Positions 55,380-62,480 of a stretch of DNA of 64,000 nt are shown in pieces. Position 1 is the stretch's first letter; each line of letters starts with the position of its first letter. The stretch is from Paraburkholderia caledonica NBRC 102488. GTDB taxonomy: Bacteria > Pseudomonadota > Gammaproteobacteria > Burkholderiales > Burkholderiaceae. The position numbers and the translations under genes are program-made. The notes below the pieces were generated by a model. The model ran no database searches. It was given only the letters and a program-made list of their open reading frames with translations, and was not told the origin of the DNA. Where the stretch lies: positions 248,001 through 312,000 of the forward strand of contig NZ_BAYE01000005.1 in NCBI RefSeq assembly GCF_000685095.1. Direction: 5' to 3'.

Positions 55380-55784
55380 TTGGACGGCTCATTAATGGCA
55401 TTGTTTGATGCGCATTGTACCCGTCCGTGGCCGTCCAGCACTGCATTTCACGACGCCGCTGCAATGCAGCAATAAGGCGCAAACGCACGCGCCGCGGGCC
55501 TAGCTGCACAAGATTGGTGATTGTCCCGATTTGCGAGATGGGTTTTTTGGATTCTCATACGGCCCTAGCTAGCGCCCGCGCTGGCCCGCTGTCACGGGGC
55601 TTTCAGGCGGTTGGACTCAACTTGGCACACATCCTGCATTTACATGCTCACAGGGTCGGCGCCATGACTTCTGACTGCATAGCAGACCGTGGCAAACCCG
55701 ACCCCCTTGGCACTCGCCTATCGAGTGCGTGGAGAGTGCGCGGCGCGGGGCAGCGCACCGGAGTTAGCTTCGCTGAGGTGAAAC
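55380..55784. other. Intergenic region between the LysR gene and the DUF4096-like gene
   Basis: About 400 bp. It holds the candidate sigma-54 promoter listed separately and presumably the LysR promoter. No gene was recognised. Confidence 0.4.
55622..55638 (+). promoter_or_regulatory. Candidate sigma-54 (-24/-12) promoter
   Basis: TTGGCACACATCCTGCA has the invariant GG and GC separated by exactly ten bases, with TGGCAC intact and only one deviation in the -12 box (CTGC for TTGC). It points towards the DUF4096-like gene, 147 bp downstream. Confidence 0.5.
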
Positions 55785-56186
55785 ATGATGCTGTTCGACG
55801 ATTTGAGAGACAACGAGTGGGCGCTGGTCGAGGCGTTGTTCTGTGCGGAGCCTGCACGGAGCGAGCGTCGCGGTCGACCGCGCGTCGAAGCGCGCGCCGT
55901 CGTCAACGCCGTGCTGTGGGTGCTGTCGACAGGCGAAGGCTGGTCCAAACTGCCGGGCCGCTATCCGTCGCCGCCGACCTGCCGCCGCCGTTTCGACGAG
56001 TGGCAAGCCGATGGTACGCTCGCCGAAATAGTTAAGCGACTGGGCACGAGCGGACGCGAAATCTCGCTGCGCGGACGCATTGGCGCGACCGCGGCCAAGC
56101 CGCCGGCACCGCCGAGCCGTGACCGTCTGCGCGGCGCATTCTGGACCAATCCGGAATCGTGGCGCGCGCCGGTCAAGATGGCTTAA
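55785..56186 (+). CDS. Stand-alone IS5-type N-terminal domain protein (DUF4096-like), copy 2
   Basis: A 133-residue protein with the same domain as the protein at 27108-27578: MLFDDLRDNEWALVEALF, RRGRPRVEARAVVNAVLWVL, STGEGWSKLPGRYPSPPTCR, RRFDEW. The transposase catalytic domain is missing and no terminal inverted repeats are visible; the last 50 residues are an unrelated Arg/Ala/Pro-rich tail. A second ATG follows the first; GAGGTGAAAC precedes both. A domesticated DNA-binding function is inferred, possibly with nitrogen- or stress-dependent expression from the sigma-54-like promoter upstream. Confidence 0.7.
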   Translation: MMLFDDLRDNEWALVEALFCAEPARSERRGRPRVEARAVVNAVLWVLSTGEGWSKLPGRYPSPPTCRRRFDEWQADGTLAEIVKRLGTSGREISLRGRIGATAAKPPAPPSRDRLRGAFWTNPESWRAPVKMA

Positions 56187-56753
56187 GCGAAATCGTCTGT
56201 CTCCGGGCGCCTGCGGGCGCCCGAAGCATATCTGGAACCGCCCGGCGACTGCCCGGCGGGTTTCTTCGACGCACTCGGTTCGGCGGCTTCATTCACGACG
56301 TTAGCGCTTCGGACCCTTTGCGTTCCGGGAGCTTCGTTGCGAGGACTTCGGTTCCGACGGCTTCGTTATCGGCAGGCTGACTGCCGGCGACGCATACCAG
56401 TCGACCTATCTGAGCCGGCCTATTCTCAAGGCTTCACTTTTCACTTCCTACCGGCTCGTTTCGGCTCCGCGTTTCAGCGACTTCTTCCGTCGACCGTTTT
56501 CGCACGGCCCTCTTCAAGGCAACTGCGACAGGCTCGCATCTCTGCACCAAACACCAACACCGCAAGCCAGGCTTCCACTGCCGTTGCAATCAGCTGCGCC
56601 TTTGCCTGCGCCTGCCTCAGACGTCTGAAGCAACCCGAGAGTTGCGGATGAAACATCCATTTACCATTACTTACAGCGTGCTTTCGTCTGCGGACATACC
56701 TTATGAGTATGCAAACAGGCCTGGTATGCACGGGGCTTGGACGGGAGCTCAGC
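56187..56753. other. Intergenic region with hairpins and a dispersed repeat core
   Basis: About 570 bp without a gene. Two GC-rich hairpins lie shortly after the DUF4096-like gene (CGGGCGC-CTGCGG-GCGCCCG near 56208-56227, and CCGCC...GGCGG near 56240-56260). The 14-bp core CGTTAGCGCTTCGG at 56299-56312 is identical to part of the tandem repeats at 22876-23063, followed by degenerate GCTTCG-rich copies. Confidence 0.5.
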
Positions 56754-57008
56754 ATGAAACCAATGTCACTGCTTTTGTGCGGCATTGTGCTTTCATCAAT
56801 GGCCGCATCGACGCTCGCGCAAGAACGCCCGCAAGGTTGGAATTGGCGCCCTGATCGGACGGCTTCAATGGAAGCATGGCAGCAAAGCGCTGCGCGTAGC
56901 CGCGAGTTCACGCCGCCCACGCCGCGGGGCGACTTGCGCGGCGATATCGCGAGCAACGTGCGCGCGCGGCCTGAAGCGCCGCACGGTGAGCCGTCGCGCC
57001 GCCGTTAG
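56754..57008 (+). CDS. Small exported protein of unknown function
   Basis: An 84-residue protein with start MKPMSLLLCGIVL, GGGAG upstream and a Sec signal (about 1-23, cleavage after STLA). The mature peptide is Arg/Pro-rich (RPQGWNWRPDRT, EFTPPTPRGDLRGDI). No known family was recognised. It is a single gene with a strong terminator about 140 bp downstream. Confidence 0.6.
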   Translation: MKPMSLLLCGIVLSSMAASTLAQERPQGWNWRPDRTASMEAWQQSAARSREFTPPTPRGDLRGDIASNVRARPEAPHGEPSRRR

Positions 57009-57144
57009 CTCGTGGCGTGGCGGCGCCCCAGCGTGAGAGCAAGCGAAAGCGCCGCGAATGCACAGCGAATATGGGGAACCACGGCTCGCGTCACCGGTCT
57101 GACTTAACGCCATTAGCACAGCGTGGCAGCAGTAATTCCGGTAC

Positions 57145-57175
57145 GCCCGTATCTTCGTGATACGGGCTTTTTTTT
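57145..57175 (+). terminator. Strong intrinsic terminator
   Basis: GCCCGTATC-TTCGT-GATACGGGC followed by eight T. It ends the transcript of the small exported protein gene. The rest of the gap up to 57384 shows nothing recognisable. Confidence 0.92.
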
Positions 57176-57384
57176 GCTCGCGCCGAATCTGCGCTTGCAA
57201 GCTCGGAGTGGTTAAGGATTCAAGGAAGACACGACAGGTCTCCGTCCGCGTGGCGCGGCCGGAAACCCGAAGCATATGAGGCCCGACTGGAACGTGTGGC
57301 CGCGCAGGCCAGCAAGCCATTCGGCCATGAGGGACGTTCTGGCCATGAAGGATCGTCGAGGCCCGCTCCAGCTGTGCTGAACAG

Positions 57385-57708
57385 CTACGTGCGAGCTTCG
57401 AGCGGCATCGGTGAACGGCTCTCTACTGCAGCAAGAACATAGTCGTTCATGCGCTGCGCGGTCCAGGTGAGAAGGCCCTCGTCGTGTGAGAGCCGGGCGA
57501 ATTCTGCGCGGCCTCGCTCTGTGAGGACGGCAATGTCGACAGGGGCATGGAAGCCCGGCGCCGGCGCGACAGTGCGCTGCCGAACTGTGTCCATGAGACC
57601 TAGCGCGCGAAGATATTGGAAGACGCCGGGCCGTCTGGCCCATGGCACCTGGCGATATTGCGCTCGCCGCAGCGCTTCGAGTACCGCTTCGTTGGAATAC
57701 GTGGTCAT
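57385..57708 (-). CDS. Hypothetical protein, possible winged-helix fold
   Basis: A 107-residue protein starting MTTYSNEAVLEALRRAQ with AAGAAGTGAG upstream. VFQYLRALGLMDTVRQR followed by a short connecting segment and VLTERGRAEFARL looks like the recognition helix and wing of a small winged-helix protein. The C-terminus is a probable amphipathic helix (TAQRMNDYVLAAVES). No family was recognised. A regulatory role is a guess from the fold. Confidence 0.5.
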   Translation of the reverse strand: MTTYSNEAVLEALRRAQYRQVPWARRPGVFQYLRALGLMDTVRQRTVAPAPGFHAPVDIAVLTERGRAEFARLSHDEGLLTWTAQRMNDYVLAAVESRSPMPLEART

Positions 57709-57974
57709 CTCACTTCTTTCTTAAAGTGCAGCTATGACACATCTATGCCAACACGTCACCGCGCCACCAGTGACGCGCCTGGCACCCGCCCGTGGCTGGA
57801 AGCTGACCGCAAGTGCTACGGCCGAATTCCGCCAGGTGCTGCCTTGGTCTTGATTCGGAACCCCCGTCAGAACGGCATGTTAGCGTTCTACCTACGAGCC
57901 GACGATGCAACCGCTGCGGCGCGATAGCAGGCTCGAAGATTTAATCCCGAAAGACATACGTTACCCCATCTAAA

Positions 57975-58694
57975 TTGATTCTATTCACTTTATTGGCGCT
58001 TTTTTTTGCAGCAATCGTGATATGGAAGCGCGCTCGACGCCCTCTCGCCTTTTGCACCATTGCCTTCTTCTGGCTGGTTTCGGCCGGATGGCTCACGGCA
58101 CCCTTGCTGCGCCTCGCCCAGCCGCAGGCGCAAACCAGCACGCCCGCACAGTTCGCCCCGCGCACCGCGATTATCCTGCTGGGCGGAGGCACCGTGTACA
58201 ACCGCGACAAGGTGCTCGTGCCGCCGCGCGACGTGATGACGCGCATTGACGTCAGCGCGAAGAACTACGCGGCGTGCAAGCGCGCCGCAAGCGTCTGCAG
58301 CGTGATTGTCAGCGGCGGCAATCCGCAGCGGCATCCCGCGACGGAAGCCGACACCTACCTGCCGTACCTGCTACGGGAACAGGTGCCGCGCGCGGACATC
58401 GTGCTGGAAAACCGTAGCCGGACGACCTACGAAAACGCGCGCAACGTATCCGCTATTGTCGGCCAGTCACGTTACGATTCCTTGATACTCGTCACTTCGG
58501 CGTACCACATGCCGCGCGCGATGCTCGACTTCCAGCATTTCGGCCTCTTTCCACAGCCGCTGATCTCCAGCTCGCGCCGCGCCCATCTCGGCCTGCTGCC
58601 GCGCTACTCCAACCTGGTGAACGCGGAGATCGCGCTGCACGAGCTTATCGGCATCGCGCAGTATCACGTGTACAGCGCCATTGGTCTTTTCTGA
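57975..58694 (+). CDS. YdcF/ElyC-like DUF218 membrane protein
   Basis: A 239-residue protein. One or two N-terminal membrane helices (1-45) precede a DUF218 domain: TAIILLGGGTV (65-75), VIVSGGN, TEADTYLPYLL, LENRSRTTYENARN and LILVTSAYHMPRAM. ElyC and SanA in E. coli carry this domain and act in envelope/peptidoglycan and outer-membrane integrity at low temperature. The start is a TTG (57975); no better start exists because the frame closes at 57942. Confidence 0.82.
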   Translation: MILFTLLALFFAAIVIWKRARRPLAFCTIAFFWLVSAGWLTAPLLRLAQPQAQTSTPAQFAPRTAIILLGGGTVYNRDKVLVPPRDVMTRIDVSAKNYAACKRAASVCSVIVSGGNPQRHPATEADTYLPYLLREQVPRADIVLENRSRTTYENARNVSAIVGQSRYDSLILVTSAYHMPRAMLDFQHFGLFPQPLISSSRRAHLGLLPRYSNLVNAEIALHELIGIAQYHVYSAIGLF

Positions 58695-58907
58695 CGCGAA
58701 GTGCCACCCGCCGATCTGCCTCGCGATGAAAGCCACCATGAAGCGTCGAGCGCGCAACTAAGCGCTACGCGTCAAGTAACAAGATGTAAGCCCGCGCGTT
58801 CGCGGTTACAAAGCATCCCGCTGGAGCGCATATTGCTGACTAGAATGAACTGTCCTTCCCATGGACAGACACGTACCTGGGTCCACAACCACTCTGCGGA
58901 GGTAGCA

Positions 58908-59147
58908 ATGAAGAAAGTGTCCCTCGCGATCCTGATTTCCCTCGGTGCCGTAACCGGCGCGGCTTACGCGCAGGAAAGCGGCGTGACCATGAGCACCGAC
59001 CCGGCACGGGCAGCCGACGTCGAGCAGCGCGCGCAGGAATTGCAAAATCGCCAGCAAGCCATGGAAAGCGCGCCTGCACCCATGAAGCATCACAAGAGCT
59101 CGCCGCATCACAAGAAAAGCGCGAAAGCCGACGCGTCGAGTTCGTAA
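58908..59147 (+). CDS. Small exported His/Lys-rich protein
   Basis: A 79-residue protein with a clear signal peptide (MKKVSLAILISLGAVTGAAYA) and GCGGAGGTAGCA before the ATG. The mature part is polar, with an Ala/Glu/Gln helix (AADVEQRAQELQNRQQA) and a basic His/Lys tail (MKHHKSSPHHKKSAKA). No family was recognised. It is probably periplasmic. Confidence 0.7.
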   Translation: MKKVSLAILISLGAVTGAAYAQESGVTMSTDPARAADVEQRAQELQNRQQAMESAPAPMKHHKSSPHHKKSAKADASSS

Positions 59148-59223
59148 GCGGTCGCCAGCTCGCCGGTAGCCGGCGCTTTCTGGTGCACTGGGTGAGCGCA
59201 CCTGCAGCCTCGCTGCGAAGGTG

Positions 59224-59260
59224 AAAAGCCGAAGCCGGCACCGCCGGTTTCGGCTTTTTT
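59224..59260 (+). terminator. Rho-independent terminator
   Basis: AAAAGCCGAA-CCGG and CCGG-TTTCGGCTTTTTT form a long stem ending in a T-run, about 77 bp after the small exported protein gene. Confidence 0.9.
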
Positions 59261-59366
59261 ATGGTCTGATGCACCGGCCGGCGCGCGATGCCCGGTATGC
59301 TAAAGTCGCGCACCGACCGGCGCCCTGCCGGAATTCAACCGTGCGCACCCTGGTGCGGAGGACAGC

Positions 59367-59624
59367 ATGAGCAACATCCAGCTTGATATCGAATGGACCG
59401 AAGCAGCATCCCGCAAAATTGAAAAACTGATGCCGCGCGGCGGTCAGGAAGCGTTCCTTGCGCTGCCTCCCGTCGAATGCCTGCCGATGGAAGGCGACGT
59501 GCTGTTTCTCGGGCCGGACGGCAAGCAGCAGCCGTTTATCGTCGCCGAGCGCCAATATCATCACGATGGCGAAGCGGACTGGACCATCATCCTGATTCTC
59601 GACGTGCCGCAAGCCACGCATTAA
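59367..59624 (+). CDS. Hypothetical protein, 85 residues
   Basis: A small acidic soluble protein with a good ribosome-binding site (GCGGAGGACAGC). The sequence WTEAASRKIEKLMPRG, PVECLPMEGDVLFLGPDGKQQPF, VAERQYHH and DWTIILILDVPQ looks like a small compact beta-rich fold. No named family was recognised. Confidence 0.65.
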   Translation: MSNIQLDIEWTEAASRKIEKLMPRGGQEAFLALPPVECLPMEGDVLFLGPDGKQQPFIVAERQYHHDGEADWTIILILDVPQATH

Positions 59625-59721
59625 CGTCGACGGCGAGCGTCGCTCGGGCCTGCAGCGGCCCGGCAATCACTCGTCGCACGAACGTGTCGCGGCCCTGACG
59701 CTCTGCAGGTGCGCGGAAGAC

Positions 59722-60012
59722 TTACAGAATCTTCGTCACAACGCGAATTTCCGCGTGTTCCACCCAGTCCGCCACTGCCGCCTTGTAGGCCGTGATGTGT
59801 GCGGACCTGGCGTGCGCGGCCAGCGCCTCCTGGCTTTCCCAACGCTCGAAAAACACGAACCGGCGCGGCTCCTGAACGTCGCGATGCAAGTCGTACTGAA
59901 GCGCGCCCTGCTCTTTGCGCGTCGGTCCGACAATACCTTCGAGCGCCTCGCGCAACTGCTCTTCATAGCCAGGTTTCGCCACTGAAATTGCGACCACCGC
60001 GATTTCCGACAT
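59722..60012 (-). CDS. ABM-domain monooxygenase-like protein
   Basis: A 96-residue protein starting at MSEIAVVAISVAKPGYEEQL. The antibiotic-biosynthesis-monooxygenase (ABM) ferredoxin-like fold is visible: EALEGIVGPTRKEQGALQYDLH, RRFVFFERWESQEALAAHA and HITAYKAAV. Related proteins (YgiN and others) are cofactor-free quinol monooxygenases; some serve in stress defence. The substrate is unknown. Confidence 0.82.
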   Translation of the reverse strand: MSEIAVVAISVAKPGYEEQLREALEGIVGPTRKEQGALQYDLHRDVQEPRRFVFFERWESQEALAAHARSAHITAYKAAVADWVEHAEIRVVTKIL

Positions 60013-60553
60013 CCTTTCTCTCCATCTCACGAAAAGCAGCAGCATACTCGCCGCTCGCCGGTGCTGCAGTCGACCCCACAACGCGCACAGCGTGCAATCC
60101 AGGAACAGCCGCGCCCGGGATAGGTTCAGTATGCAATAAGCATCAGGAACTGAAGTTTGGCGGGCATACACGGCCCGCCCTGCTACCCTCCGCTCATGCA
60201 AGCTTACGAATGCCGGATGGCGATCGGTCCGGATTGACGCAAGGCCGCATAGCCGGGAACGGCGGCGAGGCAAACCCGGCGCCGCGGCCTGCGTCATCGG
60301 CGAGTGGCCACGTGATCTCACAGATGTTCTGGCTGGTTTGCTCCTCTGTGACAGCCCGCACATTCATGCATTTTGCAAGCTGCTAGACTCATTTCGACCA
60401 CTCCGCGGAGTTCCGCATGGCTGGCACTGCTCTCAGCGTACCAGGGTTCTTCCCACTGCGCGGTGCGGGCGTCCGCGTTGAGTATTACGTTGCGCATCCG
60501 CTGTGCGCCGAGTCTGCGCGCGCACCCCGTCACCCGATTGCCGCGATGCCACC
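60013..60553. other. Intergenic region between divergent genes
   Basis: About 540 bp between the ABM gene and the EAL gene. Several overlapping open frames exist, but none has both a ribosome-binding site and plausible composition. It presumably contains both promoters. Nothing else was recognised. Confidence 0.4.
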
Positions 60554-61879
60554 ATGTCCGCTCTCTCGCCCGTGTTTATGCCATCCGTCAGCGACGTCAG
60601 TCTGAGCGGCCTGCTTCCCCACCTGGTCCGGGGCGAATCGGGCTGGACCGCAACGTGGCGCGCGCTCACGCTGCATAGCGTGTTTCAGCCAGTGCTGTCG
60701 GTCACACATCAGTGCGTGGTCGGCTACGAGGCACTGCTGCGCGCATTCGATCCGGTCGGACTGCCAGTCTCGCCCGAGGTTCTCTTTTCGGGCACCCGCT
60801 CGGCGGCCGACGCGCGCGAACTCGACCGCATCGCGCGTTGCCTGCACGTCGCCAATTTCATGGAGCAAGGCATCAGCAGCGGATGGCTGTTTCTCAATAC
60901 GCGGCCGCAGGTGTTCGAGACCGGCTGGCCGCAGCGCACTTTCATCGACGAGTTGTCCGCGCACTTCGGCCTGCCGCAGGAACGTATCGTGATCGAGGTG
61001 CTCGAGCAGCCCGCCGACGACGAGTCCGCCGTCGCCAGCATGCTGGCCGCCTCGCAGCCTCGCGATTTTCTGATCGCGATCGACGACTTCGGCACCGGCT
61101 TCTCGAACTTCGACCGCGTGTGGCGCTTCCGGCCGGACATCGTCAAGCTCGACCGCTCGCTCGTTGCGCGCGCCGGCAAACGCGAAGGCGACGACTCGAT
61201 GATCGGCCATCTGATCGCGATGCTGCATCAGTCCGGCACGCTGGTGCTCGCCGAAGGCGTCGAAACAGACGAGGAACTGATGATCCTGATGCAGGCCGAC
61301 GTCGATTTCGTCCAGGGTTTCTGGCTCGGCCAGCCCAATGGTTCGGTCGAGGCGGCCATTGCGAGAGTGCCGGCGCAGATCGAGTCGATGTGGGGCAAGT
61401 TCGCGGAGTACGAGCGCGCGCATGCGCGTCACAAGCAACTCGGCTTCGAAGGCTTCGCCGAAGCGGTCATGGCCGCCGCCGAGGCTTACCGGACGACGGG
61501 CGACCTGCAGCAGGCCGCGCACAACGTATGGCACCTTGGCGAGGCGCGCCGGGTGTTCATCACCGACGAGCACGGTCAGCAGACCCAGGCATCCGTCACC
61601 GCCGCCTTCGTGCCGCCGCCGCCCCAGCGGCTCGCACCGATCGCGAGCAGCGCTTGCAGCAACTGGTCGCGGCGCGCCTATCTCAAGCACGCGCTGGCCG
61701 CCCGCGGACGCGTCGCGATGATGGGTCCGCACTACTCGCTCGCGGACGGCGAAGACTGCTATACCGCGGCGCTCGCCTTCGACCGCGACGGCAAGACGCA
61801 CGTGCTGTGCGTCGACTTCGTGCCGACGATGCCGGCCGGTCCCGCAATAGGGCTGCGCGCGGGCGGACGGCCTCGTTAG
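60554..61879 (+). CDS. EAL-domain c-di-GMP phosphodiesterase
   Basis: A 441-residue cytoplasmic protein. The EAL domain (about 40-270) has all the catalytic positions: Glu59 in the EAL motif (GYEALLR), Asn115, Glu148, Asp177/Asp178 in DDFGTGFSN, Lys198, Glu234 and Glu237 in AEGVETDE, and Gln254. It should therefore hydrolyse c-di-GMP. The C-terminal part (about 290-441) resembles the PAS-like domain after the EAL module in YkuI-type proteins and may sense a ligand. A GTG 17 codons upstream also opens the frame, but the sequence before MSALSPVF is not protein-like. Confidence 0.88.
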   Translation: MSALSPVFMPSVSDVSLSGLLPHLVRGESGWTATWRALTLHSVFQPVLSVTHQCVVGYEALLRAFDPVGLPVSPEVLFSGTRSAADARELDRIARCLHVANFMEQGISSGWLFLNTRPQVFETGWPQRTFIDELSAHFGLPQERIVIEVLEQPADDESAVASMLAASQPRDFLIAIDDFGTGFSNFDRVWRFRPDIVKLDRSLVARAGKREGDDSMIGHLIAMLHQSGTLVLAEGVETDEELMILMQADVDFVQGFWLGQPNGSVEAAIARVPAQIESMWGKFAEYERAHARHKQLGFEGFAEAVMAAAEAYRTTGDLQQAAHNVWHLGEARRVFITDEHGQQTQASVTAAFVPPPPQRLAPIASSACSNWSRRAYLKHALAARGRVAMMGPHYSLADGEDCYTAALAFDRDGKTHVLCVDFVPTMPAGPAIGLRAGGRPR

Positions 61880-62280
61880 TCGTCCACGCGGCCGCGGCCC
61901 GATTTGATCTCGCTGCGCCTTACCTTGCTCTCGAGACGCCGTACATTCGATGCGCGTGTCGGCCGCGTCGCAACGCGCGGCTTGCGCGTCACGCTGACGC
62001 TTTCCACGAGTTCATCGAGCCGCGCGAGCGCCGCCGCGCGATTCAGTTCCTGAGTCCGGTGTTCCTGCGCCTTGATGACCACCACGCCCTCACGCGTGAT
62101 CCTGCGATCGGACAACGCGAGCAGGCGCATCTTGAGCACTTCGGGCAACGACGAAGCGCGCACGTCAAAGCGCAACTGGATCGCGCTCGACACCTTGTTG
62201 ACGTTCTGACCGCCCGCTCCTTGCGCACGCACTGCGGTCAGTTCGATCTCGTTCGGCGGAATGAAATAGCGGGATGTCAT
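61876..62280 (-). CDS. arfB: Alternative ribosome-rescue factor ArfB
   Basis: A 134-residue protein with the peptidyl-tRNA-hydrolysing GGQ motif (residues 23-25, in RAQGAGGQNVNKV), followed by the class I release-factor core (IQLRFDVRASSLPE, RITREGVVVIKAQ, RTQELNRAAA) and a basic C-terminal tail that enters the empty mRNA channel of stalled ribosomes. E. coli ArfB/YaeJ is 140 residues. The stop codons of this gene and the EAL gene overlap by four bases in convergent orientation. Confidence 0.93.
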   Translation of the reverse strand: MTSRYFIPPNEIELTAVRAQGAGGQNVNKVSSAIQLRFDVRASSLPEVLKMRLLALSDRRITREGVVVIKAQEHRTQELNRAAALARLDELVESVSVTRKPRVATRPTRASNVRRLESKVRRSEIKSGRGRVDD

Positions 62281-62480
62281 GACGCTAGATTGAAGAAAAC
62301 ACTCAAATGTAGATGGCGTGAGCGGCGCAACCTTTGCGCTCTGACGCGCGCGATCCGGCCGATGCCGCGGATCTGCAGCATCGGCTAGCGCGGCCCGAAC
62401 GGTGCAGCGTGAACGGCCGGACGCATGCTTCGCGCCTGGTTGGCGGTGAAGCGTTCGCTGCCGGGATCGCGATTCATCGG

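Noticed and set aside
57745..57927. 60-codon plus-strand frame before the YdcF-like gene
   Set aside because: No ribosome-binding site, and a second overlapping frame is equally open; not distinguishable from chance.
60417..60605. Frame beginning MAGTALSVPGFF upstream of the EAL gene
   Set aside because: It overlaps the EAL gene in another frame and its composition follows the GC bias; a promoter region is more likely.
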